A stretch of DNA of 64,000 nt from Salipaludibacillus agaradhaerens (GCF_002019735.1 NZ_KV917378.1:1762869-1826868); one strand, 5' to 3'. Counted from the stretch's first letter, positions 8,885 through 17,825 are shown. Translations and numbers: made by a program. The notes: generated from the sequence alone by a model not told the origin.

Positions 8885-8949
8885 TCGTCAACTAATTGAC
8901 AGCTGTGACTCATCTTATACTTGCTATAGAGAAAACAGGAGGCGATTGT

Positions 8950-9846
8950 ATGAAACTCATCGATGTACAAAACGTGTCAAAAGTATTTCAACATAAAACA
9001 GTCGTTAACGACGTATCACTTCACATTAGCTCTGGGGAAATTGTAGCACTTTTAGGTCCTAATGGGGCTGGAAAAACGACGACCATTTCTATGATTCTCG
9101 GTCTCCTCACTCCAACTGAAGGAACCATATCCATTTTTGGACAGAAGCCGGGAGACCTTGCTGCACGCCAAAAGATCGGGGTGATGCTTCAGGAATTAAG
9201 CGTGCTTGATGGACTCAAAGTAGGTGAGGTCATTGATTTATTTCGCAACTATTATCCTCACCCTTTACCTAAAGAAGAATTGCTCTCGCTATCTGGTCTG
9301 ACGGACGAGGTAAAAAAACGAACAGAAAAGTTGTCAGGTGGGCAAAAACGGCGATTAAGTTTCGCCCTTGCCATAGCTGGTGACCCAGATGTGCTATTTT
9401 TTGATGAACCAACAGTTGGGATGGATACCCAATCGCGCCGCCAATTATGGAACACGGTAAAATCCTTTGTAAACAAAGGGAAATCACTAATATTTAGCAC
9501 CCATTACTTACAGGAAGCTGATGATATGGCAGATCGCATCATTTTATTAAAGGAGGGCTCTGTCGTTGCTGAAGGGACACCAGATGATATTAAAGCAATG
9601 CTCGCGACGCAGACAGTCTCTTTCGTGTTAGAAGACACGTCACACATCACTGAGCTTAGAGAGCATCCACATATCATTGGTATGTACGAAAACCGTGGCA
9701 GAACATTTGTCGAAACGACTAATACAGATGCTGTTTTATCGTTTATTTTCACGCAAGGATTAAAAGTAAAAAATGTGCAAACGGATCAAGGTAAACTAGA
9801 TGATGCCTTTGAAGCGTTAACAGTTTCAACGAAGGAGGACGTTTAA
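8950..9846 (+). CDS. ABC transporter ATP-binding protein (YvfR-like)
   Basis: A 298-residue ATPase with Walker A GPNGAGKTT (about 37-45), Q-loop, signature LSGGQKRR, Walker B DVLFFDEPTVGMD and the H-loop STHYLQEADDM. The C-terminal 80 residues are typical of ABC-2 exporters for drugs or lipids. GGAGGCGATT precedes ATG 8950; the longer reading from 8896 lacks a site. It is first in a four-gene operon (ATPase, permease, histidine kinase, regulator) that matches B. subtilis yvfRSTU in order. The last codons are joined to the permease by AAGGAGGACG. Confidence 0.9.
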   Translation: MKLIDVQNVSKVFQHKTVVNDVSLHISSGEIVALLGPNGAGKTTTISMILGLLTPTEGTISIFGQKPGDLAARQKIGVMLQELSVLDGLKVGEVIDLFRNYYPHPLPKEELLSLSGLTDEVKKRTEKLSGGQKRRLSFALAIAGDPDVLFFDEPTVGMDTQSRRQLWNTVKSFVNKGKSLIFSTHYLQEADDMADRIILLKEGSVVAEGTPDDIKAMLATQTVSFVLEDTSHITELREHPHIIGMYENRGRTFVETTNTDAVLSFIFTQGLKVKNVQTDQGKLDDAFEALTVSTKEDV

Positions 9847-10587
9847 ATGAAACTCATATGGTGTCAGTGTCGAGCAGAAATAGTCAGGCTTTTAAGAAAT
9901 CCTTATTACGTCTTCTCGTCCTTATTAATGCCTATTATGTTCTACATTATTTTCACAAAGCTTGTCAACACAGGGGTTCCCGATCAAGAGGCGTGGCAAG
10001 CTCATTATTTAATGTCGATGACGACGTTTAGTGTAATGGGTTCAGCCATTTTAACACTTGGGATTCGAAATGTTCAAGAGCGGAGCCAAGGGTGGGCCAC
10101 TTTCATGAAGGTAACTCCTCTTCCCGATCATCTTTACTTCTTTGCTAAAATGGTGGGCCAGTCCGTCATCCACATTTTATCGGTCATCGTCATTTTCACT
10201 GTTGGAGCCATCGTTAATAATGTCTCACTTCCTCTTATGACGTGGCTCACTGCAGGTAGTTGGATCGTCATCGCTTCCTTCGCCTTTATGGCATTAGGAA
10301 CGTTGGTAGGGACAATGAAAAAGGTAGATACAGCTGTAGGTGTTGGGAATGTCATTTTTCTTGGGATGGCGATCACTGGAGGGATGTGGATGCCGTTAGA
10401 GTCCTTTCCTGCCCTGATGCAATCTATCGGTAAATGGCTCCCTTCCCACAGCTTTACGGATAGTGCTTGGGCTATTGTATCAGGTGGATGGCCTGAAGTA
10501 AGACATATTGCCTTGTTACTCGCCTACACGGTTGTGTTTATTCTACTATCAAGCTATATTAGAAGAAAACAGGAAGCGGGGACATAA
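9847..10587 (+). CDS. ABC-2 type transporter permease (YvfS-like)
   Basis: A 246-residue permease with six predicted membrane segments, the layout of ABC-2 exporters. The first is about 22-40 (VFSSLLMPIMFYIIFTKL); the last (LLLAYTVVFILLSSYI) ends just before the basic tail RRKQEAGT. It starts 1 bp after the ATPase stop and has AAGGAGGACG for a ribosome binding site, so the two are translated together. The exported substrate is unknown. Genetic linkage to a histidine kinase suggests export of something sensed at the membrane, such as a peptide or lipid stress. Confidence 0.88.
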   Translation: MKLIWCQCRAEIVRLLRNPYYVFSSLLMPIMFYIIFTKLVNTGVPDQEAWQAHYLMSMTTFSVMGSAILTLGIRNVQERSQGWATFMKVTPLPDHLYFFAKMVGQSVIHILSVIVIFTVGAIVNNVSLPLMTWLTAGSWIVIASFAFMALGTLVGTMKKVDTAVGVGNVIFLGMAITGGMWMPLESFPALMQSIGKWLPSHSFTDSAWAIVSGGWPEVRHIALLLAYTVVFILLSSYIRRKQEAGT

Positions 10588-10591
10588 CGTT

Positions 10592-11728
10592 ATGACGGCT
10601 GACCGCCACACGTTTGAGCTTTTTCCGAAAGACCAAGGAATCCTTCCTTACGTGTTTTTATTATATGTGTTATTACCGATAGCTAATTTAATGAGTGAAC
10701 CTAGTCATATTCAACTGTTTGGCTATAGTCTCCTTGTCATTTTTATTATCACTTACAGACAGTTATATTTCACACTAGATACACCGAGCTATTCATTTTG
10801 GATTGCCCTTCAATTAGCGATCATTTTGACACTCGTTATCATTAATTCTCTTTTCAATGTATTCCTTTGTTTTTTTACAGCCCATTTTATTAGCTTGTAC
10901 AAAGAGAAAAGGGCTTTCTTTATAGCATGGTCAGGTTTACTCCTTGTGATTTTACTGAGCACGGGCATGACATGGTCCGCCCTCTCTTTAAACGATTTAA
11001 TAGTTCTCATTCCTTTTATACTCATTATGTTGTCAACACCTATTGGATATAGAGAGATGACTAAAAAAGCGGCGCTTGAAAAACAACTTGACCAAGCAAA
11101 TGATCGTATTAAAGAACTGGTAAAGCTAGAAGAGAGAACACGAATATCCCGAGACCTTCACGATACGCTTGGTCACACGCTATCTTTTATTACATTAAAA
11201 AGCCAAGTCATCGCTAAAACAGCTGTTAACGATCCTTATTTAGCGCAACAGGAAGCAAAAGACATCGAAACGACGTCAAGGACAGCTTTAAAGCAAATGA
11301 GAGAGCTCGTGTCAGACATGCAAACGACGAGTCTCACAGCTGAAATCGCACATGCTGAGCTCATTCTTCAAGCTGCGCAAATAGACTTTAAGTATTCGAA
11401 CGTCACTCTCCCAGAATCTTCTCCTAAACTAGCAGAGAATATTCTTGGTCTTTGTCTTCGAGAAGCGGTCACGAATGTCGTTAAGCACAGTCACGCCTCA
11501 CGTTGTGAGGTTTCATTAAGTGAGCATCCTTCTCGCCTCCAACTATCTGTTTGGGATAATGGTAAAGGCATTAATAAAGAAAACGGTTCTGGTACGGGAT
11601 TAAAGGGCATGACAGAGCGGCTAGCTCTTCTTGATGGTAAGATGACGATCAGTTCATCTGAAGGCACGACGTTAACATGTGTCATCCCTCTTTCCATTAA
11701 AGAAATGCGAACAGGAGCGTCATTATGA
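10592..11728 (+). CDS. Sensor histidine kinase, NarL/DesK-type (YvfT-like)
   Basis: A 378-residue kinase. The first 150 residues hold about five to six membrane segments with almost no extracellular loops, so sensing is probably within the membrane, as in DesK. The HisKA_3 box RISRDLHDTLGH puts the phospho-accepting His at about 190. The HATPase domain has REAVTNVVKHSHA, DNGKGI and GTGLKGMTERL. It begins 4 bp after the permease and overlaps the regulator gene by 4 bp. The ATG at 10592 is chosen because upstream in-frame codons lie inside the permease. Stimulus unknown. Confidence 0.9.
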   Translation: MTADRHTFELFPKDQGILPYVFLLYVLLPIANLMSEPSHIQLFGYSLLVIFIITYRQLYFTLDTPSYSFWIALQLAIILTLVIINSLFNVFLCFFTAHFISLYKEKRAFFIAWSGLLLVILLSTGMTWSALSLNDLIVLIPFILIMLSTPIGYREMTKKAALEKQLDQANDRIKELVKLEERTRISRDLHDTLGHTLSFITLKSQVIAKTAVNDPYLAQQEAKDIETTSRTALKQMRELVSDMQTTSLTAEIAHAELILQAAQIDFKYSNVTLPESSPKLAENILGLCLREAVTNVVKHSHASRCEVSLSEHPSRLQLSVWDNGKGINKENGSGTGLKGMTERLALLDGKMTISSSEGTTLTCVIPLSIKEMRTGASL

Positions 11729-12327
11729 TTAAAATAGTGTTAGCGGAAGATCAACAAATGCTAAGGGGAGCCCTCGGGCTCTTACTTAACCTTGAAAAAG
11801 ATATGGACGTAGTCGGCCAGGCCTCTGATGGGGAAGAAGCCCTTTCATTGATTCATAAACTTAATCCGGATGTGTGCTTACTTGATATTGAAATGCCACT
11901 TAAATCTGGTCTTCAAGTCGCCGAGTCGCTTAAACGTGACGGTCATCCATGTAAAGTGATTATTTTAACGACGTTCGCACGCCCAGGTTATTTTGAGCGG
12001 GCCATTGAAGCCGATGTTTTCGGGTATTTACTGAAAGATGGGCCAAGTGAGGAACTAGCTGAAGCCATCAGAAACGTGATGAAAGGGAAAAGGGAAATAG
12101 CTCCTGAATTAGTGTTTGTTCAGAGTAAACAAAAAAACCCGCTCACAGATCGTGAACAAGAAATTTTGACTTGCGTCCGTGAAGGCAAAACAGTGAAAGA
12201 AATTAGTAAAACCCTTTATTTATCAAACGGAACAGTGAGAAATTATATTTCTGAAGCTATCGCAAAGCTTGAAACGAAAAACAGAATGGAAGCCGTGAAA
12301 GTGGCTGAAGAAAAAGGGTGGATATAA
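11725..12327 (+). CDS. NarL/FixJ-family response regulator (YvfU/DesR-like)
   Basis: A 200-residue regulator. The receiver domain has the acidic pair ED at 8-9, phospho-acceptor Asp54 in CLLDIEMP, the T in ILTTFARPGYF, and Lys in LLKDG. A C-terminal LuxR-type helix-turn-helix (about 135-195) contains NPLTDREQEILTCV and LSNGTVRNYISEAI. It closely resembles the DesR/YvfU subgroup. It overlaps the kinase gene (ATGA), and the pair is expected to control this operon, possibly through the CATGACA palindrome at 8855-8884. A terminator lies about 140 bp downstream. Confidence 0.9.
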   Translation: MIKIVLAEDQQMLRGALGLLLNLEKDMDVVGQASDGEEALSLIHKLNPDVCLLDIEMPLKSGLQVAESLKRDGHPCKVIILTTFARPGYFERAIEADVFGYLLKDGPSEELAEAIRNVMKGKREIAPELVFVQSKQKNPLTDREQEILTCVREGKTVKEISKTLYLSNGTVRNYISEAIAKLETKNRMEAVKVAEEKGWI

Positions 12328-12466
12328 AACTCGAAAAGCGTTATTTTTCTGCTGACACTTTTTAATAAAGCGCGAACCTGAACTGTCCCCTTGTGATCAT
12401 TCTTTATTTTGCCCTTACAACAACCTGTCCTAAAAACCAACACATCACATATGAAAAAAAGTGAAC

Positions 12467-12503
12467 GGACGACGGACTATCCTTCCCGTCGTCCCTCTTT
12501 TAT
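12467..12503 (+). terminator. Rho-independent terminator
   Basis: GGACGACGG (12467-12475) pairs with CCGTCGTCC (12486-12494), followed by CTCTTTTATTT. It closes the ABC/two-component operon. Apart from this, the 335-bp gap to the next gene shows nothing. Confidence 0.75.
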
Positions 12504-12662
12504 TTAATTCTCCTCCGCTGTAAGCCGCCCATACGGCCAGCTCGGTTCGTAGTATTAATCCCATAAAATCAGGTGAGCACAAAATAATAAAGGAGCATCA
12601 CTTTTTAGTGACCTCGCGCCCTCATATCAAAAAAACACGTTTTTTGTGTAAGACACATTTTC

Positions 12663-13207
12663 TCATGATGTTTCAATCAGCCCTTCAGACTTTCCATATA
12701 TCAGTAATTGCTCATAAGGGTCTCCTTGAAGTCCTAATAAACGGAAAAAAGCGGATTCCGTTTTATACCCTTGTTTTTTTAACTTAATGATCTTGCCTTT
12801 CATAGTAGAATCCCTCGCTAACAACCGATGTTCAATCATCATATGTAAGTAAGCGTATTGTGCTGTAACAGGCTGATCTTGACCGAATAAATCAAAAGGA
12901 ACGTCGTCTATTAAGAACGTCGCTTTTGTCACTGGCTGTCCTCTGATTATTCGACGTTTTTGTGTAAATCCTTTCTCGTCTCCATAAAGAGAGATCACCA
13001 TGTCATCAAAGCGTGTGAAATCCGACACGTTCAAAATAACATCCACATCGGAATCATAGAGATGAATCCCTAAAGGGAAGGTGCCACACACAGTCGGTTG
13101 ATACGCTGTTAATTTCTCAAAAATCTGTGTCTTCTTTATCGCCTGAAACACACGGTACTGATGGGCATCCCCTTTTTTAAATAGGCTAGTATATCCTGTC
13201 CATTCAT
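12663..13207 (-). CDS. DUF4269 nucleotidyltransferase-fold protein, requires a -1 frameshift
   Basis: The main frame (12663-13151) encodes a DUF4269-like domain with CGTFPLGIHLYDSDVDVIL, a nucleotidyltransferase-type G..D-x-D motif, but it opens without a proper start. The natural start is ATG 13207, which overlaps the stop of the upstream GNAT gene (ATGA) and has GGGGAG before it. That frame reads MNGQDILAYLKK, then hits codons TTA AAA AAG GGG. A -1 shift on the heptamer A AAA AAG (13178-13172) yields LKKGDAHQYRVFQAIKK and restores the family's usual N-terminus. It is either programmed frameshifting or a homopolymer mutation. Without the shift the product is 18 residues. Confidence 0.6.
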
Positions 13208-13785
13208 TGCTCTCCCCATGATATCGATTCGCTCACTTTAGCAAAAATGCATGTATCCCTTAATTCCTTCCCGTCCATTGACCATTCATCATTTCTAATG
13301 ATGCCCTCAAGCTCAAAGTTCAGTCGTTCAGGGACCGCGCGACTTTTCTTGTTTTTAGGGTCACATCTAATTTCCACTCGTTTCGCTTTTAATTCTTGGA
13401 AAGCAAATTGTGTTATTCGTTCCACGGCTTCAGTGATATAACCTTTTCCTGTATAACGTGAATCAAGCCAATAACCGATTTCAACTTTCGGTACCTCCCA
13501 ATCAATACGATGGAGACCGGAACAACCTATAAACTGACCTGTTTCTTTTTCAAAGATGTGAAGTCGTAAATCTTCACGCTTTAAAAAGTTAATGTGTGCC
13601 TCTCGTACATTGATTTCCACCTCTTCAGGCGTTTGCTCTTTCTTCGCAAACGGAAGCCATTTTTTCAATTCATCAGAAGCTGCTATAGCTTCGTGAACGG
13701 CTTCTCCGTCACCATATTGTGGCAACCTAATGATAAGTCGATCCGATGTCATTTCATTTGGAAAATCTAGTAATATTGGATTCAT
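13204..13785 (-). CDS. GNAT family N-acetyltransferase (RimJ/RimL-like)
   Basis: A 193-residue acetyltransferase of the RimJ/RimL type. N-terminal TSDRLIIRLPQYGDGEAV is followed by the acetyl-CoA-binding region IGYWLDSRYTGKGYITEAV (about 105-123) and a last strand with RVEIRCDPKNKKS. The relatives acetylate ribosomal protein N-termini or antibiotics; no substrate can be assigned. GAGGGGAT precedes the ATG. Its stop overlaps the start of the DUF4269 reading frame by 4 bp, so the two are coupled. Confidence 0.87.
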   Translation of the reverse strand: MNPILLDFPNEMTSDRLIIRLPQYGDGEAVHEAIAASDELKKWLPFAKKEQTPEEVEINVREAHINFLKREDLRLHIFEKETGQFIGCSGLHRIDWEVPKVEIGYWLDSRYTGKGYITEAVERITQFAFQELKAKRVEIRCDPKNKKSRAVPERLNFELEGIIRNDEWSMDGKELRDTCIFAKVSESISWGEQ

Positions 13786-14257
13786 TGAAAAATCCCCTCT
13801 CGTATGATTTTTAGTGTAACGGAATTAACTGTGATTATAGTAAAAAAATTACAACATATTTGCTATTAACAGCTGTTAAACTTCCTCCCCCCTCATCCAA
13901 TTTTAGATCTCTTCACTGTCATTAAAGCAATACTATTTAACCTATTATAATGGCTAGGAGCAATGGTTAAGTGGTGATTGTTTAGTTAATCTTTGAATAC
14001 CTTCTGTGTCAACGTGAAGTGTAACGTTTATACCTCTAAAACTACTTAAAATTTAAATTAATACGTAGAAAGTCAATTCAAGTTTAACTAAAGTCTCCCT
14101 ATAACATAACATTTAAGTGCTTTTATTTTAGCATATTTCTCCCATTTTTTTTGCATTGATCGTCATGTCACTCTGGAAGGTCAGCGATCGTTAGTTTACA
14201 ATAGAAGACAAAGGGGAAAAGCTATAGCACTGAATCTCGCTGAGAGGAGTGCTCTTA
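13786..14257. other. Intergenic region without recognised features
   Basis: About 470 AT-rich bases between divergent genes. Several TATAAT-like words occur (for instance near 13945), but none has a convincing paired -35, and I see no ORF or repeat. Confidence 0.45.
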
Positions 14258-14602
14258 TTGCCTTTAACACCTGATCAACAAAGACGAAAATTACCTTCAA
14301 AATCAAGAGGGGACGACAAACGGCACGAAGAAAATGAGCGCTTTGAAAAATTGTTAGATAAGCTGGAAGATATGACGACAAAGGGGCATTTGAAAGATAT
14401 GGCTTATCATTTCACAAATAAAAAGGAAGTGATAAAGGTCAATCTCCTGGCAGGTGTTGCTCGCGGCGTCGGTCTCACATTAGGGACAGCTATTTTTCTT
14501 GGTATCTTCTTTCTCATTTTATACAATACCGTGTCATTGCCTGTTATAGGTGATTATATTGCACAACTGTTGGACATGATTGAAACGTATCGACAAGAAT
14601 AA
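14258..14602 (+). CDS. DUF5665 domain membrane protein
   Basis: A 114-residue protein with a basic, soluble N-terminal half (RRKLPSKSRGDDKRHEENERF), a central amphipathic stretch and one membrane segment (about 74-94, GLTLGTAIFLGIFFLILYNT), ending in a short helix. It matches the DUF5665 family, whose function is unknown. The start is TTG 14258: GAGAGGAG ends 8 nt before it. The in-frame GTG at 14249 lies inside that site. It is followed 32 bp later by a DUF948 gene, a pairing that suggests an envelope-associated role. Confidence 0.75.
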   Translation: MPLTPDQQRRKLPSKSRGDDKRHEENERFEKLLDKLEDMTTKGHLKDMAYHFTNKKEVIKVNLLAGVARGVGLTLGTAIFLGIFFLILYNTVSLPVIGDYIAQLLDMIETYRQE

Positions 14603-14634
14603 AGCCCCAATAAAACTTTTTAGAGGTGATACAT

Positions 14635-15060
14635 ATGGACTGGTTAGGGATTGCAGTATTTATTTTATCATTAGCTTGCGCTGGATTCGTCATTATTTTA
14701 ATTCCTGTTATGAAGAAGCTTGCTGCTACACTTGAGAATACAGCAGCCACGGTGGAAACAGTTAATAAAAGCATTGGAGAAATGGCAGGAGAAGCCACAG
14801 TACTTTTGTATAACACGAACGAAACATTGGCCGACGTAAATGACAAAATTGGAAAGCTTAATCCACTGTTTGATATTATTCATGATACAGGAGAATCAGC
14901 ACATCATTTAACATCCACCTTAGTCAAATTCACATCAAATAAAGCTGAACGTGGAGAAGCAGCTGCTCAATTTACTGATAAAAACAATTTGGAAGGTCTA
15001 TTGAGAGGCGCTGCATTTATTTATTATTTAAGACAAATGAAAAAAGAACGAGACAAATAA
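14635..15060 (+). CDS. DUF948 domain protein (YtxG-like)
   Basis: A 141-residue DUF948 protein. One N-terminal membrane segment (about 4-26) is followed by a long coiled region (TLENTAATVETVNKSIGEM, then NETLADVNDKIGKLNPLF) and a charged C-terminus. B. subtilis YtxG, a general stress protein, has the same plan. The function is unknown, perhaps in envelope organisation. AGAGGTG lies 6 nt before ATG 14635; the in-frame GTG at 14626 is part of that site. A terminator follows directly. Confidence 0.82.
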   Translation: MDWLGIAVFILSLACAGFVIILIPVMKKLAATLENTAATVETVNKSIGEMAGEATVLLYNTNETLADVNDKIGKLNPLFDIIHDTGESAHHLTSTLVKFTSNKAERGEAAAQFTDKNNLEGLLRGAAFIYYLRQMKKERDK

Positions 15061-15075
15061 CGTCCTTTTTTTCTA

Positions 15076-15114
15076 AACCTCAAAACAGCCAACTGTTTTT
15101 GAGGTTTTACTTTT
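15076..15114 (+). terminator. Rho-independent terminator
   Basis: ACCTCAAAACAG pairs with CTGTTTTTGAGGT across CCAA, followed by TTTACTTTTT. It ends the DUF5665-DUF948 unit. Confidence 0.75.
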
Positions 15115-15119
15115 TGGAC

Positions 15120-15135
15120 TGTGATCTATATCACT
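15120..15135. promoter_or_regulatory. Fnr/Crp-like operator before the truncated haemoglobin gene
   Basis: TGTGATCTATATCACT matches the Bacillus Fnr consensus TGTGA-N6-TCAC(A/T). A -10 candidate TACACT lies at 15157-15162, so a start near 15169 would place the operator centre at about -41.5, the class II activation position. The gene product, an oxygen or NO-binding globin, fits control by anaerobiosis. Confidence 0.6.
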
Positions 15136-15206
15136 GACAGATTTGAGTGATGGTTTTACACTATTACAACAGTTTAAATATCATTAATACAGATGGAGGA
15201 GATAAG

Positions 15207-15563
15207 ATGACCACACTTTATGACAAGCTAGGTGGCGAATCAGCCATTGAAACAGCCGTAGACAGATTTTATGATAAGGTCTTAGCGGATGAAACGGTAA
15301 ATCATTTTTTCACCAACACTGATATGACAAAACAGCGCCAGCATCAAACTAAGTTTTTATCATATGCACTAGGTGGACCGCACCAATATAGTGGTCTTTC
15401 AATGGAGAAAGCTCATGAGAATATGAACATTCAACCAGAACACTTTAATGCGATTGCTAACCATTTAAAAGCGACTCTCGAAGAGTTAAACGTTTCTGAC
15501 GATGACATTGAGCAGGTCATGGAAAAAGTGGCGACTTTAGCGCCGAATATTATGTATAAATAA
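15207..15563 (+). CDS. Group I truncated haemoglobin (2/2 globin)
   Basis: A 118-residue globin: MTTLYDKLGGESAIE, RFYDKVL, the B-helix HFFTNTDM, SYALGGPHQY, and the proximal His in MEKAHENMNI (near residue 72). Group I truncated globins bind O2, NO or CO and often detoxify NO or support respiration under low oxygen. GGAGGAG lies 6 nt before ATG 15207; the longer reading from 15147 contains the promoter region and is rejected. An Fnr-like operator lies 72 nt upstream of the start. Confidence 0.9.
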   Translation: MTTLYDKLGGESAIETAVDRFYDKVLADETVNHFFTNTDMTKQRQHQTKFLSYALGGPHQYSGLSMEKAHENMNIQPEHFNAIANHLKATLEELNVSDDDIEQVMEKVATLAPNIMYK

Positions 15564-15598
15564 ACTCAATTCACTAAACATTACACTGATAAAGCGAA

Positions 15599-15633
15599 TG
15601 CCCCTTTCCCAAAACTTAATGGGAGAAGGGGCA
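15599..15633. terminator. Bidirectional terminator
   Basis: GCCCCTT-TCCCA and TGGGA-GAAGGGGC pair across AAACTTAA, between the convergent globin and ABC permease genes. Confidence 0.7.
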
Positions 15634-15643
15634 TGTTTATTGA

Positions 15644-16603
15644 TTAATCCGCCAAATCACGTTTTTGGAAGTAGGTGAAGCATGCAGCCATAAAAATAAT
15701 TCCGTAAATGGCTAAGATCATTAAGGAAAAGCCAAGACCGACATCTTGTAAAATGTGATCTTCCACGGCATATGTCGGTAAACTTAAATGCGGCAGGAAA
15801 ATAAATTTATACCACGCATACTCCTCTAGCAACATTGTTAAACCTTGGAGGATCGAGGTGCTAAATAAAATGAATATCCCAATACCGACTGCCAATGTTT
15901 GACTTTTAAATAAAATAGAAATGGCAAAGGAAATGATGACAAACATCAGCATATTTAAGAAATAGAGACCAATCTTTGCCGGCAAAACCTCATTAACAGC
16001 CGTTATGACATTTCCTTCGTTCATCGTTAATTCGCTAACAGGAGATGAGAAACTACCTGTCCCAAAGAAGAGTGTACCAAAGATCAGATTACTAACGAGT
16101 AATAACCCGATAAGCGTTAGCGTAAAAGCTAATACCGTAACAAATTTTGATAAAAGAATTTGCCAGCGCTCATAAGGTCGAATGAGCAAATGCTTCATCG
16201 TGTTATTATCAATCTCAGAAGACACAATTGAGCTGGCAACAATAACAGAAAAGAGTGTGATAAATGATGCCACAAAAAGAAATGAATCGTTTAAGAAAAT
16301 CATGTTGTTGTTAGCATTTGGATCCACACCTGCTTCTAATAGCTGTTCATTCTCTGCAATGACACTTTCTGCATATTCAATCTCCCATTCATCATCAGGC
16401 TCACTTGCTAGTATTTCTTCTTGTTCCGCAATCTCCCTTTCTAGGGTCATTTCCCACCCGTCCTCACTCGCTACATCCTCCGTAAGAACAAGAGAAAATA
16501 AAAGGGCAGCACCGAAAGAAATGGCGATAATAAGGGCAGCGAATGCCCACGTTTGTTTTTTATTCCATAACTTAATCCATTCATTTTTTAATAAGGACAA
16601 CAT
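15644..16603 (-). CDS. ABC-2 type transporter permease
   Basis: A 319-residue permease. The first membrane segment (about 19-38) is followed by an unusually acidic extracellular loop of about 60 residues rich in E and D (around 41-100), then five more membrane segments. The family exports peptides, lipids or antibiotics; acidic outer loops are common in alkaliphile proteins. AAGGAGG precedes the ATG 10 nt upstream, 2 bp from the stop of the ATPase gene, so the two form one exporter operon. The substrate is not known. Confidence 0.87.
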   Translation of the reverse strand: MLSLLKNEWIKLWNKKQTWAFAALIIAISFGAALLFSLVLTEDVASEDGWEMTLEREIAEQEEILASEPDDEWEIEYAESVIAENEQLLEAGVDPNANNNMIFLNDSFLFVASFITLFSVIVASSIVSSEIDNNTMKHLLIRPYERWQILLSKFVTVLAFTLTLIGLLLVSNLIFGTLFFGTGSFSSPVSELTMNEGNVITAVNEVLPAKIGLYFLNMLMFVIISFAISILFKSQTLAVGIGIFILFSTSILQGLTMLLEEYAWYKFIFLPHLSLPTYAVEDHILQDVGLGFSLMILAIYGIIFMAACFTYFQKRDLAD

Positions 16604-16605
16604 TG

Positions 16606-17565
16606 TTATTCAGCCTCCTTTTGAAGCTTTGCTTCCCCATCAGCCGTCAATGCAAGGAACTTATCTTCTAAAGAGGCTTTCCTTAATTCAATAGCATAGA
16701 TGTCAATAGCTGCTTCAACAAGTTTTTTATTCAATGTGGGAATATGGTCATATGATGTTTTTACAACAAGAATATGACCATTTTCTTTTTCCATGACAGT
16801 AACGGTTTCCATAGCATTTAATAAGTCATTAGCTTTGTTAACCTGTGATGCATTAAGACGTAAAGCAATCACTTGATCTTCTGTTTCATTACTTTCATTC
16901 AAGCTTTCAATAGTCGTCACATTTATAATTTTGCCTTGTTCCATAATAACTACTCTGTCACACATTAATTGCATTTCGGATAATAAATGGGAAGAAACCA
17001 GTGTTGAAATCCCTTCATTCGCTAGTTGTTGTAAATAATCACGGAGCTCTCTAATTCCTTTAGGATCGAGTCCATTTGTCGGTTCATCTAAAATTAACAC
17101 AGCGGGATTATGTAGTAGTGCTTGCGCCACACCTAAACGTTGCTTCATCCCTAAACTATATTTTTTCACTTTATCGTTGATGGCATGCTTTAATTTTACA
17201 AGCTCAATCACTTCCTCATAACGCTCCGGAGGAATCTCCTTTTTCGCCATACGGCCGTATTGCTGTAAATTTTTATAACCACTCATATAATCGTAGAAGG
17301 CTGGGTTTTCAACGATAGCACCAACTTCTGATTTACACGCCTGTCCTTCTTCATCAAGGTCGCGTCCATTAATTTTGACGCTTCCTTCCGTTTTTTTAAT
17401 GAGGCCGACAATCATGCGAATCGTCGTTGTTTTACCTGCTCCATTAGGTCCTAGCAGACCGAGAATTTCCCCTTTTTTCATTTGAAACGAGGCGCTATCA
17501 ACAATTTTTTTATTCTTTTGTACACGCTTCGTAAGATTACTAATGTCTAACACAATTTCACTCAT
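16606..17565 (-). CDS. ABC transporter ATP-binding protein
   Basis: A 319-residue ATPase with Walker A GPNGAGKTT, Q-loop GAIVENPAFYDYMSG, signature YSLGMKQRLG, Walker B AVLILDEPTNGLDP and the H-loop in LVSSHLLSEM. The signature is SLGMKQR rather than SGGQ, typical of the bacitracin/lantibiotic-type exporter ATPases (BcrA-like). ATG 17565 has AAAGGAG 9 nt upstream; the in-frame start at 17589 has no site. It forms an exporter with the permease encoded directly downstream. Confidence 0.9.
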   Translation of the reverse strand: MSEIVLDISNLTKRVQKNKKIVDSASFQMKKGEILGLLGPNGAGKTTTIRMIVGLIKKTEGSVKINGRDLDEEGQACKSEVGAIVENPAFYDYMSGYKNLQQYGRMAKKEIPPERYEEVIELVKLKHAINDKVKKYSLGMKQRLGVAQALLHNPAVLILDEPTNGLDPKGIRELRDYLQQLANEGISTLVSSHLLSEMQLMCDRVVIMEQGKIINVTTIESLNESNETEDQVIALRLNASQVNKANDLLNAMETVTVMEKENGHILVVKTSYDHIPTLNKKLVEAAIDIYAIELRKASLEDKFLALTADGEAKLQKEAE

Positions 17566-17825
17566 CTCTTGACACTCCTTTAGAATCATAAAAACTATGA
17601 CACTTATTTCTTTAATAACTTACAAACTTGTGTTTAAAATTTAAAAATGATGCTATTAATACGTATACGGTGTTTACCAATAAAAGTTTCACCCTTAGAT
17701 AAAATCTACAATACCACTGTTAATATCTATATATACACTAACACACTTTAGCTATTTTTCAACTATTTTATAATAATTTCCTTGTTTAAAACATTTTTAC
17801 TCCTACACAACACACCTATAAAAAA

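Noticed and set aside
12452-12508. MKKSERTTD... micro-ORF after the response regulator
   Set aside because: It is mostly terminator stem and has no ribosome binding site.
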